Of a stretch of DNA of 64,000 nt, positions 36,212 through 45,023 are shown in pieces. A program made the position numbers and the translations under genes. Origin of the DNA: Pontiella desulfatans (GTDB lineage Bacteria; Verrucomicrobiota; Kiritimatiellia; Kiritimatiellales; Pontiellaceae). Below the pieces are notes generated by a model. That model had not been told where the DNA came from, did no database searches, and worked only from the letters and a program-made list of their open reading frames with translations. Location: contig NZ_CAAHFG010000001.1 in the NCBI RefSeq assembly GCF_900890425.1, positions 186,001 to 250,000 on the forward strand, in the 5' to 3' direction. Numbering within the stretch: position 1 is the stretch's first letter; every line of letters starts with the position of its first letter.

Positions 36212-37116
36212 TGAAAAGAGCAATTGTTTTTCCGGGGCAAGGTTCCCAGGTGGTCGGAATGGGCAAGGATCTCGCGGATGCGATTCCCGAGTGCAAGGCG
36301 CTGTTCGACCAGGCCAACGAAATCCTCGGCTACGACCTCGCCGGCATCTGTTTCGAAGGGCCGCAGGAGGAACTCAACAAGTCCAACCATGCCCAGCTTG
36401 GAATTTTTGTTGCCAGCGCGGCGGCTTTCAAGGCCTTGGAGCTCAAGCAACCCGGTCTCGAATACGACGTTCTCGCCGGGCACAGCCTCGGTGAATGGAC
36501 GGCGCTGCATATTGCTGGCGTGGTTGGCTTCGAGGATGCCATCAAGATATTGAAGGCCCGCGGCGAATTCATGCAGGCCGCCTGCGTCGAGAATCCGGGC
36601 GCCATGCTGGCCGTGATGAACCTCGATGGCGACAAGCTCGTCGAAATCGCCACCGAAGCCGGTTGCAACGTGGCCAACTTCAATTCGCTGGCGCAAACCG
36701 TTCTTTCCGGCACGGCCGAATCCATCGATAAGGCCGAGGTGCTTTGCCAGGAGGCCGGCGCCAAGCGTTCCATCCGCCTTCCGGTTGCCGGCGCGTTCCA
36801 TTCGCCGCTGATGCAGCCTGCCGCCGACCGGATGGATGCCTTCCTCGCCGATGTCGAATTGGCCGCGCCCAAGGTTCCTGTGCTTTCCAATGTTACCGCC
36901 GATGTGCATGAGGCTGCCGCGATTCGCGGCAACATGGTCAAGCAGATCACGTCTTCCGTGCAGTGGGTCTCCTCCGTCCAAAAGCTGGTTGCCGACGGCG
37001 TGGAGGAAATCGTCGAATGCGGTCCGGGCAAGGTTTTGGCTGGACTTATAAAGCGTATTGACAAGAGTGCGGCAGTCCGTAACATCGGCCAACTTTCCGA
37101 TTTAGAAAACCAATAG
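36211..37116 (+). CDS. fabD: Malonyl-CoA:ACP transacylase
   Basis: 301 residues. Motifs: FPGQGSQVVGMGKDL at the start, the nucleophile Ser in GHSLGEWTAL (about 93), and the catalytic His in GAFHSPLM (about 202). Start at 36211 is fixed by overlap with the fabH stop and by the FPGQGSQ motif; an upstream in-frame start would add residues that do not belong to the family. Loads malonyl groups onto the ACP encoded two genes downstream. Confidence 0.95.
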   Translation: MKRAIVFPGQGSQVVGMGKDLADAIPECKALFDQANEILGYDLAGICFEGPQEELNKSNHAQLGIFVASAAAFKALELKQPGLEYDVLAGHSLGEWTALHIAGVVGFEDAIKILKARGEFMQAACVENPGAMLAVMNLDGDKLVEIATEAGCNVANFNSLAQTVLSGTAESIDKAEVLCQEAGAKRSIRLPVAGAFHSPLMQPAADRMDAFLADVELAAPKVPVLSNVTADVHEAAAIRGNMVKQITSSVQWVSSVQKLVADGVEEIVECGPGKVLAGLIKRIDKSAAVRNIGQLSDLENQ

Positions 37117-37125
37117 GGGAACACC

Positions 37126-37869
37126 ATGTTTGAATTGAACGATAAAGTCGCAATGGTAACCGGCGCCGCCCGCGGGCTGGGCCAGGCCATTGCCGTCAAG
37201 CTGGCCGAAGCCGGCGCCGATATCGCCCTGTGCGATCTCAACGCCGAATGGCTCGAGGAGACCGCAGGCAAGGTCAAGGCGATCGGCCGCAAGGTTGAAT
37301 GCTATGGCGTGAATGTGGCCGACGGCGACAGCGTGACCGAAGGCGTAAAGGCCATCACCAAGGATTTCGGTAAAATCGACGTACTGGTTAACAATGCCGG
37401 CATCACCAAGGACGGCCTGCTCATGCGCATGAGCGAGGACGATTGGGATGCGGTGCTCAACGTCAACCTCAAAGGCGTGTTCCTTTGCACCAAGGCGGCC
37501 ATGCGCGGCATGATGAAGCAGCGTTCCGGAACCATCGTGAACATTGCCTCCGTGATCGGCTTGATGGGCAACGCCGGCCAGGCCAACTATGCGGCCTCCA
37601 AGGGCGGGGTGATTTCCTTCAGCAAGACCGTCGCGAAGGAGCTGGCATCGCGCAACGTGCGTTGCAACGCGGTTGCCCCGGGCTTCATCCGCACGGCCAT
37701 GACCGATGCGCTGGATGAAGAGGTGCAGGGCAAGATGAAGGAGCTGATTCCGCTCAACCGTTTCGGCGAGCCGGAAGATGTTGCGAACGTAGTACTGTTT
37801 TTGGCTAGTGATGCCTCCGCGTATGTTACAGGACAAGTCCTCTCGACATGCGGCGGCATGGTAATGTAA
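37126..37869 (+). CDS. fabG: 3-oxoacyl-ACP reductase
   Basis: 247 residues, short-chain dehydrogenase. NADP-binding [12 protein letters not shown] near 12-23, [11 protein letters not shown] near 89, catalytic Ser in [10 protein letters not shown] (about 141) and YxxxK in NYAASKGG (about 154-158). The C-terminus [12 protein letters not shown] fits FabG, with a Cys where most have Asp or Asn (VDGGM). Nine bases after fabD; GGGG lies upstream of the ATG. Confidence 0.95.
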   Translation: MFELNDKVAMVTGAARGLGQAIAVKLAEAGADIALCDLNAEWLEETAGKVKAIGRKVECYGVNVADGDSVTEGVKAITKDFGKIDVLVNNAGITKDGLLMRMSEDDWDAVLNVNLKGVFLCTKAAMRGMMKQRSGTIVNIASVIGLMGNAGQANYAASKGGVISFSKTVAKELASRNVRCNAVAPGFIRTAMTDALDEEVQGKMKELIPLNRFGEPEDVANVVLFLASDASAYVTGQVLSTCGGMVM

Positions 37870-37906
37870 CACTTGTTGTGTAAACCTAGGAATAAGGAGA
37901 ATAGAA

Positions 37907-38143
37907 ATGGCACTTGCAGATAAAGTTAAAGATATCATCGTTGAGCAACTCGGCGTTAATGCGGATCAGGTTGTTGAAGGTGCTTCCTTCATCGAAGACC
38001 TCGGAGCGGATTCCCTCGACACCGTGGAGCTGGTTATGGCGTTCGAAGAAGAATTCGGTGCGGAAATCCCGGATGAAGATGCTGAAAAGCTGACTTCCGT
38101 TGGCGGCGTCATCAGCTACCTGACGGAAAAGGGTTTCGAGTAA
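37907..38143 (+). CDS. acpP: Acyl carrier protein
   Basis: 78 residues, acidic. The phosphopantetheine attachment Ser is in [13 protein letters not shown] (about 38). Start [18 protein letters not shown] and helix [17 protein letters not shown] are standard. AAGGAG precedes the ATG. It is followed by a hairpin at 38165-38198 that may reduce read-through into fabF. Confidence 0.97.
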   Translation: MALADKVKDIIVEQLGVNADQVVEGASFIEDLGADSLDTVELVMAFEEEFGAEIPDEDAEKLTSVGGVISYLTEKGFE

Positions 38144-38164
38144 ACCCAGCTGAAGTTTTTATAG

Positions 38165-38200
38165 TGGCCGGAACTGCCCCGAACGGGTGTTCCGGCCATT
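38165..38200 (+). terminator. Hairpin between acpP and fabF
   Basis: TGGCCGGAAC (38165-38174) pairs with the stretch ending GTTCCGGCCA at 38198, with an inner CCCG/CGGG pairing, followed by TTTCAG. The T-run is short, so partial termination or stabilisation of the abundant acpP message is likely. Confidence 0.6.
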
Positions 38201-38230
38201 TCAGCATTAAATACGATCGAGGTTCGGAGC

Positions 38231-39475
38231 ATGAGTGGACGTAAAGTTGTAGTTACCGGTTTGGGCGTGGTTTCGCCTGTCGCAAGCGAGCTTGATAGGT
38301 TCTGGGAAGGCATCAAGAACGGCAAGTCTGGCATCTCCCGTGTCCAGGGCATGGATGATATCGATCAGTATGCCGTACAGATCGCCGGCGAGATTCGCGA
38401 TCTGGACATCGATAAATACGTTGAGCCAAAGGAGGCCCGCAAGATGGATCCGTTTTCCATCCATGGGGTGGCCGCTTCCTCCATGGCCATCGAGGATGCC
38501 GGGCTCGATCCCGAAGCGGTCGATTCCGAGCGGGTTGGTGTCATCGCGAGTTCAGGCATCGGTGGCATGCAGTTCATGCAGGAGCAGTGCCTGCGCGCAT
38601 ACAAGGGTGGTCCGCGCCGCGTTTCGCCCCAATTGATTCCCCAGATGATCACCAATATCCTCTCCGGATATGTATCCATCAAGTATGGCTTTAAAGGCCC
38701 CAATTTCTGTGTCACCAGCGCTTGCGCGTCCGGCACGCACTCCATCGGCGAAGCGATGCGCATCATCCAGTATGGCGATGCCGACGTGATGATCGCCGGT
38801 GGTTCCGAGGCATCCGTGGCGATGCTCGGCGTTGCTGGTTTTTCCGCCCTGCGCGCAACCAGCCGCCGCAACGACGACCCCGAAGCGGCTTCCCGTCCGT
38901 TCGATATGGATCGCGATGGATTCGTGATGTCGGAGGGATCAGGCATTGTGGTGCTCGAATCCGAAGAGCACGCCTTGGCCCGTGGCGCAAGAATCTACTG
39001 CGAAGCCGCCGGCTATGGCCGCACCGGCGATGCCTACCACATCACCGCCCCGGCGGAAGAGGCTGTTCAGGCCGGCCGCGGCATGTCGCTCGCCATCAAG
39101 GATGCCGGGCTTTCTCCGGCCGATATCGACTACATCAACGCGCACGGCACCTCCACGCCGTATAACGACAAGGGCGAAACCCTTGCCATCAAGCGCGCAT
39201 TGGGCGAAGAGCTTGCCTACAAAGTGGCGGTCAGCTCCACCAAGTCGATGACCGGTCACATGCTCGGCGCGGCCGGCGGTGTTGAAGCGGCCATCATGGC
39301 GCTCGCCATCCGCGATGGCATTGCCCCGCCAACCATCAACTACACCACGCCCGATCCCGAATGCGATCTGGACTACGTCCCGAACGTCGCGCGCGAGATG
39401 CAAATCAACGCCGCGCTCAGCAACTCGCTCGGCTTCGGTGGCCACAACGCCACGCTGTGCTTCAAGAAATACTAG
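38231..39475 (+). CDS. fabF: 3-oxoacyl-ACP synthase II (KAS II)
   Basis: 414 residues. The start [17 protein letters not shown] is typical. The catalytic triad is visible: Cys in [13 protein letters not shown] (about 165), His in [11 protein letters not shown] (about 305) and His in [12 protein letters not shown] (about 342). [11 protein letters not shown] closes the fold. It elongates acyl-ACPs. Last gene of the fab operon, followed by a strong terminator. Confidence 0.96.
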   Translation: MSGRKVVVTGLGVVSPVASELDRFWEGIKNGKSGISRVQGMDDIDQYAVQIAGEIRDLDIDKYVEPKEARKMDPFSIHGVAASSMAIEDAGLDPEAVDSERVGVIASSGIGGMQFMQEQCLRAYKGGPRRVSPQLIPQMITNILSGYVSIKYGFKGPNFCVTSACASGTHSIGEAMRIIQYGDADVMIAGGSEASVAMLGVAGFSALRATSRRNDDPEAASRPFDMDRDGFVMSEGSGIVVLESEEHALARGARIYCEAAGYGRTGDAYHITAPAEEAVQAGRGMSLAIKDAGLSPADIDYINAHGTSTPYNDKGETLAIKRALGEELAYKVAVSSTKSMTGHMLGAAGGVEAAIMALAIRDGIAPPTINYTTPDPECDLDYVPNVAREMQINAALSNSLGFGGHNATLCFKKY

Positions 39476-39497
39476 CGGCGGGCCATATCGGCAACGC

Positions 39498-39535
39498 AAA
39501 GGCATCCCGTTCCGGCGGGGTGCCTTTTGCTTTTT
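39498..39535 (+). terminator. Terminator after fabF
   Basis: AAAGGCATCCCG (39498-39509) pairs with GCGGGGTGCCTTTT (39515-39528) with one G-T pair; GCTTTTT follows. It begins 22 bases beyond the fabF stop codon. Confidence 0.8.
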
Positions 39536-39578
39536 ACAGCTTTCAATGGAAAGGCGAAAACGGCATCGTTCAGAACTT

Positions 39579-40085
39579 ATGAGAAACTTAGAAGACAAGA
39601 TTTTGACGAAGGCCGAAATGCTGGCCGAGCGGGCAAGGCTAAAGGAGCAGGGGACGGTGGTTTCGTTTACCAACGGCTGTTTCGATATTTTGCATCCCGG
39701 CCATGTGACCTATCTCCAGTTTGCGCGGCAGCAGGGCGATGTACTGGTGCTGGGCATGAATTCCGATGCCTCGGTGAAGCGTAACAAGGGCGACGACCGC
39801 CCGATTGTCTGCGAGGAAGACCGGGCAAGCGTGGTCGCCGCGTTGGAGTGCATCGACTATGTGGTGCTGTTCGACGAAGACGAACCGCGCGAGCTCATCG
39901 CCGAGCTGCTACCCGATGTGCTGGTGAAGGGCGAGGATTGGGCGCACTATGTTTCCGGTCGCGAGGAGGTCGAGGCCGCCGGCGGCAAGGTGGTGTTGGC
40001 GAAGATGGTTGAAGGTCGCTCCACCACCAATGTGATCGGCAGGATTTTGGAAGTGTATGGGAAGGAAGCTAATCAGCAGGGTTGA
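39579..40085 (+). CDS. Heptose-1-phosphate adenylyltransferase (HldE C-terminal type)
   Basis: 168 residues. A nucleotidyltransferase of the cytidylyltransferase superfamily: [16 protein letters not shown] (HxGH motif) near 31-46, [13 protein letters not shown] near 59 and [13 protein letters not shown] at the end. The layout equals the stand-alone RfaE domain II that makes ADP-heptose for lipopolysaccharide. The kinase domain of bifunctional HldE is absent and may be encoded elsewhere. HldD, the next enzyme of the pathway, is two genes downstream; a toxin-antitoxin pair separates them with gaps of 3 and 1 bases. Confidence 0.9.
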   Translation: MRNLEDKILTKAEMLAERARLKEQGTVVSFTNGCFDILHPGHVTYLQFARQQGDVLVLGMNSDASVKRNKGDDRPIVCEEDRASVVAALECIDYVVLFDEDEPRELIAELLPDVLVKGEDWAHYVSGREEVEAAGGKVVLAKMVEGRSTTNVIGRILEVYGKEANQQG

Positions 40086-40088
40086 ACT

Positions 40089-40382
40089 ATGATTGCCCGA
40101 GAGCAGGTGTTGGATTCGTTAAGAAGCTTTAAGGAAGAGGCCGGGGTTCGGTTTGGAATCGAGTCGCTGGGCATCTTTGGTTCGGTTGCAAGGGGGCTGG
40201 TCGCCGATGATAGCGATGTGGATGTTGTTGTGAAGCTTGCAACTCCTAATCTCTTCACGTTGTCGCGTCTGCGCATCGAGCTGGAGGATCGGATCGGTCA
40301 GCATGTGGATTTGGTGAGCTATCGATCAAGGATGAACTCATTTCTGAAAGAGCGCATTGATCAAGAGGCCTGCTATGTCTGA
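40089..40382 (+). CDS. MntA-type minimal nucleotidyltransferase (antitoxin)
   Basis: 97 residues. The nucleotidyltransferase signature GIFGSVARGLVADDSDVDVVV is complete (GS, RG and DxD). With the downstream HEPN protein it forms a HepT-MntA pair, where MntA adds AMP groups to a Tyr of the HEPN toxin and silences it. The stop overlaps the partner's start by the shared region 40375-40382, typical of coupled toxin-antitoxin genes. It starts only 3 bases after the heptose adenylyltransferase stop. Confidence 0.88.
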   Translation: MIAREQVLDSLRSFKEEAGVRFGIESLGIFGSVARGLVADDSDVDVVVKLATPNLFTLSRLRIELEDRIGQHVDLVSYRSRMNSFLKERIDQEACYV

Positions 40383-40749
40383 TCCTAAACTTGTGCTTGA
40401 GATCCTTGCGCAAATTGAAGGTGCCGCTCTTCGGGTCGAGCGGCGTTTTTCGAAAGTGGATTCTGCGGACGTCTTTCTTGATTCGGAGGAGGGGTTGGAG
40501 CGGTTGGATGCCATCTGCATGCAGTTGATTGCGATTGGCGAAAGCTTGAAGAATCTTGATAAAGTTACCGGACGGGAACTCCTGCCGATGTATCCAGAGG
40601 TGGAGTGGAAAGGTGCGATGGGGATTCGGGATATCATTACCCACCACTATTTCGACCTGGACGCCGAGGCGGTGTTCGATGCTTGTGAGAGCGATATCCC
40701 TGTGCTGGTTAAAACGATTCAGAGGATGCGGAAGGATTTGGAGGAATAG
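40375..40749 (+). CDS. HepT-type HEPN ribonuclease toxin
   Basis: 124 residues, helical. The active motif Rx4HxY is intact: RDIITHHY near 85-92, where R and H are catalytic and Y is the residue modified by MntA in characterised pairs. Family blocks CMQLIAIGESLKNL and WKGAMGIRDII are clear. The start overlaps the antitoxin gene by 8 bases; a longer in-frame start at 40357 would sit deeper inside it. It ends 1 base before hldD. Confidence 0.88.
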   Translation: MSDPKLVLEILAQIEGAALRVERRFSKVDSADVFLDSEEGLERLDAICMQLIAIGESLKNLDKVTGRELLPMYPEVEWKGAMGIRDIITHHYFDLDAEAVFDACESDIPVLVKTIQRMRKDLEE

Positions 40750-40750
40750 G

Positions 40751-41719
40751 ATGGCTATTAAATATATTGTAACGGGCGGGGCCGGGTTTATCGGCAGCAA
40801 CATTGTCAAGGAGCTGAATGCGCGGGGCGAGGACGATATCCTGATCGTCGATTCGCTGGGCATTGGCGAAAAATGGAAGAATCTGGTTGGCCTGAAATAC
40901 GAGGACTACCTCGACAAGGGCGACCTGTTCACGGTGCTGGCGGATGGTCTGCTGGCGGATGTGGAGGCGGTCTACCACCTGGGTGCGTGCAGCGCGACAA
41001 CGGAAAAGGATGCCGACTATCTGGCCGAAAACAACTATGGCTACACCCGCGCGCTGTGCGAGGAGTGCCTGGCGCACGGTGTCCGCTTTGTCTATGCCTC
41101 GAGTGCGGCGACCTATGGCGACGGCAACCTGGGCTATTCGGATGCCGACGAGGAGACGCCGAAATACAAGCCGCTGAACATGTATGGATATTCGAAGCAC
41201 ATGTTCGACCTCTGGGCGTTGAAGGCGGGGGTGGCCAGCCAGATTGCGGGCATGAAATATTTCAACGTCTATGGCCCCGGCGAGGCGCACAAGGACGATA
41301 TGCGCTCGGTGGTTCACAAGTCCTACTACCAGATCCTCGAGACGGGCGAGGTGAAGCTGTTCAAGTCGCACCGACCCGACTACAAGGATGGAGAGCAGGT
41401 GCGCGACTTTGTCTATGTGAAGGATGCCGTGAAGCAAACCCTGTGGTTCGGCGAAAACAGGGATGTGGGCGGTGTGTTCAACTGTGGCACAGGTACCCCG
41501 CGCACCTGGGTGGATCTGGTTTCGTCGGTATTCAAGGCCATGGGGCGCGAGCCGAATATCCAGTTCATCGACATGCCGGAGCATCTACAGGGCAAATACC
41601 AGTACCACACCCAGGCCGACCTCTCGAAGCTGCGCGCCGCCGGATATGATGCCGGATTCACCGCGCTCGAAGACGGCGTGGCCGATTACGTTCAAAACCA
41701 TTTGATGAGTGAGGAATGA
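40751..41719 (+). CDS. hldD: ADP-L-glycero-D-manno-heptose-6-epimerase
   Basis: 322 residues. NAD(P)-binding YIVTGGAGFIGSNIVKELN at the start, SSAATYGDG, the catalytic YGYSK near 146-150, and FNVYGPGEAHKDDM. HldD-specific features are GACSATTEKDADYL and the C-terminal GKYQYHTQADLSKLRAAGYD, which match E. coli HldD. It converts ADP-D-glycero- to ADP-L-glycero-manno-heptose for the LPS inner core, so the cell has an LPS-bearing outer membrane. Same strand as the adenylyltransferase 666 bases upstream. Confidence 0.94.
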   Translation: MAIKYIVTGGAGFIGSNIVKELNARGEDDILIVDSLGIGEKWKNLVGLKYEDYLDKGDLFTVLADGLLADVEAVYHLGACSATTEKDADYLAENNYGYTRALCEECLAHGVRFVYASSAATYGDGNLGYSDADEETPKYKPLNMYGYSKHMFDLWALKAGVASQIAGMKYFNVYGPGEAHKDDMRSVVHKSYYQILETGEVKLFKSHRPDYKDGEQVRDFVYVKDAVKQTLWFGENRDVGGVFNCGTGTPRTWVDLVSSVFKAMGREPNIQFIDMPEHLQGKYQYHTQADLSKLRAAGYDAGFTALEDGVADYVQNHLMSEE

Positions 41720-41734
41720 AGCCTTCAGTCCCTC

Positions 41735-41784
41735 GCAAGGGTGACATCCATTTGCACGATCGTGCAAATGGATGTCACCCTTGC
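41735..41784. repeat. Perfect 50-bp palindrome
   Basis: GCAAGGGTGACATCCATTTG (41735-41754) plus CACGA is followed by its exact reverse complement, with no loop and no mismatch over 25 pairs. It begins 15 bases after the hldD stop. A T-run at about 41800 is too far to make a simple terminator. Confidence 0.95.
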
Positions 41785-41836
41785 AGGATTGGGGGATGAG
41801 GTTTTTTTGCTTCTGGAACCTTAATTCTTAATTTCC

Positions 41837-43084
41837 ATGGCTGTTAGCATTGCGGAGATGATCCTGCTGGGATTGCTGGTGGACTGGGTGTTCCGCAAGT
41901 TGCGGCTACCCGGCCTGCTGGGCATGCTGCTGCTCGGTGTCCTCTTTGGCCCGTATGTGCTCGATCTGCTGGAGCCGGGATTCCTGGCGGCATCCTCCGA
42001 CCTGCGGATGATCGCGCTGATCATTATCCTACTGCGCGCCGGATTCGAATTGAGCCGCGATGTTCTGAACCGGGTGGGGGTGCAGGCCCTGCTGATGTCG
42101 TTTGTTCCCGGTATGCTGGAGGGCGGGACGATCGCCCTGCTTGGCCCGAGGTTTCTGCCGCTGACGCATCTGGAGTCGGCGATGCTCGGTTTCATTGTTG
42201 CGGCGGTGTCGCCGGCGGTGGTGGTGCCGATGATGATCCATTTCATCGAACGCCGCATGGGGGCGAAAAAAGGGATTCCAACCATGATTCTCGCGGCGGC
42301 TTCGCTGGATGACGTGGTGGCCATCGTCATCTTTTCGGTTTTTCTGGGGTTCTATACGGGATCGTCGGAAAACGTGTTGGTGAAATTTGCAGGGATTCCT
42401 CTCTCCATCATTGCGGGGATCGGGGCGGGTTTGCTGATTGGCTGGCTGTTGTTGAGGCTGTTTGAAAAGTTTAATCCGCGCGCCACGAAGCGCACGATGA
42501 TTGTGATCGGTGTTTCAATCCTGTTGGTTCGCTTCGAGCATCTCCTTGCCGGGGTGGGGCTACCGTTTGCGGCCCTGCTTGCGGTCATGGCAACGGGATT
42601 CATTATTTTGGAAAAACGGGAGCATATGGCCCACGAGATCTCCTCCAAGCTGGGGAAGCTTTGGGTGTTTGCTTCGATCATGCTTTTTACGTTGGTGGGG
42701 GCGCAGGTGGATGTTTCGCTGGCATGGAGTACGGGCTTGGCGGGGCTGGCCTTGATCGTGTGCGGTTTGATTGCTCGTAGCATGGGGGTGATGCTCTCGC
42801 TCATCGGAAGTCCGCTGAATGGGCCTGAACGCTTGTTCGCCGTGGTTTCCTATTGGCCGAAGGCCACGGTTCAGGCGGCGATGGGGGCGGTTCCACTAAT
42901 GGCCATGAAGAAGGCGGGAATGCAAACCGCTGCCGGGGAGGTCATTCTGGCGGTTTCCGTGCTGAGCATCGTTTTCACCGCGCCTCTCGGGGCTCTCGCC
43001 ATCAAGTGGGTAGGCGAACGGGCCTTGGCATCCGATCCGGGCGCAGACCGCGCCGCACTCGATGCCGTCTCTGACAGCCGCTGA
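41837..43084 (+). CDS. CPA2-type cation/proton antiporter
   Basis: 415 residues, about 12 membrane helices, start hydrophobic. The Na+/H+ exchanger fold is supported by LRLPGLLGMLLLGVLFGP, LIIILLRAGFELS, VSPAVVVPMMI and the paired acids in AAASLDDVVAIVIF (about 158-159), expected in the transport core. No TrkA-N or USP domain follows, so regulation by NAD or nucleotides through such a domain is absent. It probably exchanges Na+ or K+ for H+. Stop codon abuts the stop codon of the convergent small gene. Confidence 0.87.
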   Translation: MAVSIAEMILLGLLVDWVFRKLRLPGLLGMLLLGVLFGPYVLDLLEPGFLAASSDLRMIALIIILLRAGFELSRDVLNRVGVQALLMSFVPGMLEGGTIALLGPRFLPLTHLESAMLGFIVAAVSPAVVVPMMIHFIERRMGAKKGIPTMILAAASLDDVVAIVIFSVFLGFYTGSSENVLVKFAGIPLSIIAGIGAGLLIGWLLLRLFEKFNPRATKRTMIVIGVSILLVRFEHLLAGVGLPFAALLAVMATGFIILEKREHMAHEISSKLGKLWVFASIMLFTLVGAQVDVSLAWSTGLAGLALIVCGLIARSMGVMLSLIGSPLNGPERLFAVVSYWPKATVQAAMGAVPLMAMKKAGMQTAAGEVILAVSVLSIVFTAPLGALAIKWVGERALASDPGADRAALDAVSDSR

Positions 43085-43309
43085 TTAGTAGTAGCCGTAG
43101 CCATAGGGCGAGGGAATGCCGAATTCCCGCAGTGGCATCTTGTCGCCAAACAGCAATATCAGCTTGAAGAGCAGACCTAGCACAGCCAAAATTGCCAGTA
43201 TTCCCCAAAAACTTTTTTCGTGCAGCAGGTTCACGCAGATGTGGGTAATCTTGACTCCTTCATCGTGAATCAGGTGCGTCCAGTTCCGGATTGTTGATAC
43301 AGTATGCAT
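43085..43309 (-). CDS. Small membrane protein, 74 residues
   Basis: Not recognised. The N-terminal half is amphipathic (MHTVSTIRNWTHLIHDEGVK), then one strong membrane helix (FWGILAILAVLGLLFKLILLF, about 34-54), then a polar tail ending YGYGYY. GGAGGA lies 5 bases before the ATG at 43309. An open frame runs on upstream through insertion sequence copy 2, giving a longer reading that I reject in favour of the ribosome site. The gene shares its upstream region with the TPR operon and that region is now split by the element. Confidence 0.55.
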   Translation of the reverse strand: MHTVSTIRNWTHLIHDEGVKITHICVNLLHEKSFWGILAILAVLGLLFKLILLFGDKMPLREFGIPSPYGYGYY

Positions 43310-43460
43310 TTTGTCCTCCTTTCCCATGATGTTGGACATTAATGAGATGTGATTGTTCAGTTTCGGGACGCGATGCGATGCTACGTTTTTGTCGGGAATC
43401 CGGGGGCGCGAGTTGGTTGTCCAACGCGCGATATGGTGTTGTTTTCGGAAGGGAACACGG

Positions 43461-44851
43461 CGCGTTGCCTCAAAAATAAATGACACCGTAGAGGTGCGGA
43501 TGAGGAGTCGTTTGACTGCATTAATGGGTACCCTCTAATTCGGGGGTTGTCAAGGTGGGGAGGCAGTCGGGGAACCCGGGTTCCCCGACTGCGGCGGACT
43601 CGCCGGTTTTCTTCATTTTTTCGATCTTGCGACGTCGGCGCTGGATGCGATTGCCCAGCTCGAAAGGGTCGAGCGTTTCGTATTCGCGTTGCAGAGCAGC
43701 CTCCTGTTGTTCGCCAAGGATGCCGCTGACCTTCAGGCGGTCAAAGGGCGTGGCGGGGGCATCGTATTTCTTTTTGTACCGGCTTTTGACGCGAACCTTG
43801 CTTTTTAGCTTGAACGAGGGTTTGAAGAAGTTGTTGAGCCGTTCCCAGTCGCGGTAGAGTGCGTTGAGCTCTCTGATCATGGCCGGGTTGTCGAGCCGGT
43901 CGTAGCCGAGCAACTCGCGCACGTGCGTCCAGTTCTTTTGTTCGACATGGGCGTTGTCGTTCTTGTGGTACGGTCTGCTGCGTGTAAAACAGACGGGCTG
44001 TTTGCGTTGCAGGAAGTAGCGCGTGAGATGGTGGTTGAGGAACTCGCTGCCGTTGTCGCAGTCGAAGCCCAGGATGGCGAAGGGCAGCTTGTTTTCCACG
44101 TCGTGGGTTTGGTGCATCACGCCTTCAGCGCCTTTGTTCCAGACCGCGCGGGTTACCGTCCAGGTGCTTATGATGTCCGTATAGGTGATCGACCAGATGA
44201 AGTCCCCGCTCATCGATCCGCCACAGTGGGCTACTGTGTCGGCTTCGAGATAGCCGGGCCGGTCGATGTCCTCGGTGGAGGTGCGGATTGGGATCTGATT
44301 CTTGAGCAGCGAGCCGGGCTTGGTACCGGTATTGCGCCTTCGCTGGTACTGCGCTTTGAAGGGTTTGAGCACCCGGTCGATGCTTGCCGGGCTGATTCTC
44401 AGTAGCTTTTCACGGCATTCGGTCGATAGCGGTTCGTAATGTTTTTCATAGTGCTTCAGCCAATGTGGCATAGCAGGCTTGAGGCGCTTCCCGCACAGTT
44501 GTCCAGAACGAAGCCACAGAGTTTTGAGGGTCTTGCGCAATTCAGCAGAGTCGTACTCGCCTTTGCGGCCGCGTTTGCCCCTGGAGGGCGTAAACGAGTC
44601 GTTGAGCAGCTTGGTGGCATGCTTGCGATCATAGCCGCATACCGCGCATACTTCATCGAGCAACCGGGTCTTGTAGGCCTTTTCCGCGCGCCTATAGCGG
44701 CGTTTTTGTACCGCGATGTATTCCATTCTGGTTTCGCAACTCATCTCTTTCATCCTCCCTGTATACAGGGTGTGATTTTTTGTGAGTCAACGAATCCTTT
44801 CCGCCCGCATCCTATCGGATGCTTCGGTGTCATTTAATTTGAGGCAACTCG
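43461..44851 (-). mobile_element. Insertion sequence copy 2 (1391 bp)
   Basis: Identical in length and almost identical in sequence to 19251-20641, with the same inverted-repeat ends. The direct repeat CACGG lies on both sides (43456-43460 and 44852-44856), a 5-bp target duplication. It lies between the small membrane gene (43309) and the TPR operon (45024), so it can separate either gene from its promoter. Confidence 0.93.
43521..44753 (-). CDS. DDE transposase of insertion sequence copy 2 (ISNCY-like)
   Basis: 410 residues, differing from copy 1 only at residue 214 (His here, Asn in copy 1; a T to G change on the plus strand at 44114). All three catalytic acids (D172, D233, E271) are intact, so both copies are probably active. 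Near identity means the copies arose very recently. Copy-specific change could serve as a marker for which is the source. Confidence 0.92.
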   Translation of the reverse strand: MKEMSCETRMEYIAVQKRRYRRAEKAYKTRLLDEVCAVCGYDRKHATKLLNDSFTPSRGKRGRKGEYDSAELRKTLKTLWLRSGQLCGKRLKPAMPHWLKHYEKHYEPLSTECREKLLRISPASIDRVLKPFKAQYQRRRNTGTKPGSLLKNQIPIRTSTEDIDRPGYLEADTVAHCGGSMSGDFIWSITYTDIISTWTVTRAVWNKGAEGVMHQTHDVENKLPFAILGFDCDNGSEFLNHHLTRYFLQRKQPVCFTRSRPYHKNDNAHVEQKNWTHVRELLGYDRLDNPAMIRELNALYRDWERLNNFFKPSFKLKSKVRVKSRYKKKYDAPATPFDRLKVSGILGEQQEAALQREYETLDPFELGNRIQRRRRKIEKMKKTGESAAVGEPGFPDCLPTLTTPELEGTH

Positions 44852-45023
44852 CACGGATGTTTTTTGCGTCTTATTGGCTTGAAAAGTTCCTTAGTGAATG
44901 TAGGTTGTTACGAATCGCACATGTTGTGCGCCAGGTTCGGCCTTGGTGGCGCAATGGTCAGGAAGGAGCGGCACATGGGGTCGCTCGGTTATTTTTATAG
45001 TCATAGTGTTTGAGGGGTAGTTT

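Noticed and set aside
43085-43486. Longer version of the small membrane protein starting inside insertion sequence copy 2
   Set aside because: The extra 59 residues look non-coding (Arg/His/Pro-rich), and a clear GGAGGA site precedes the internal ATG at 43309.
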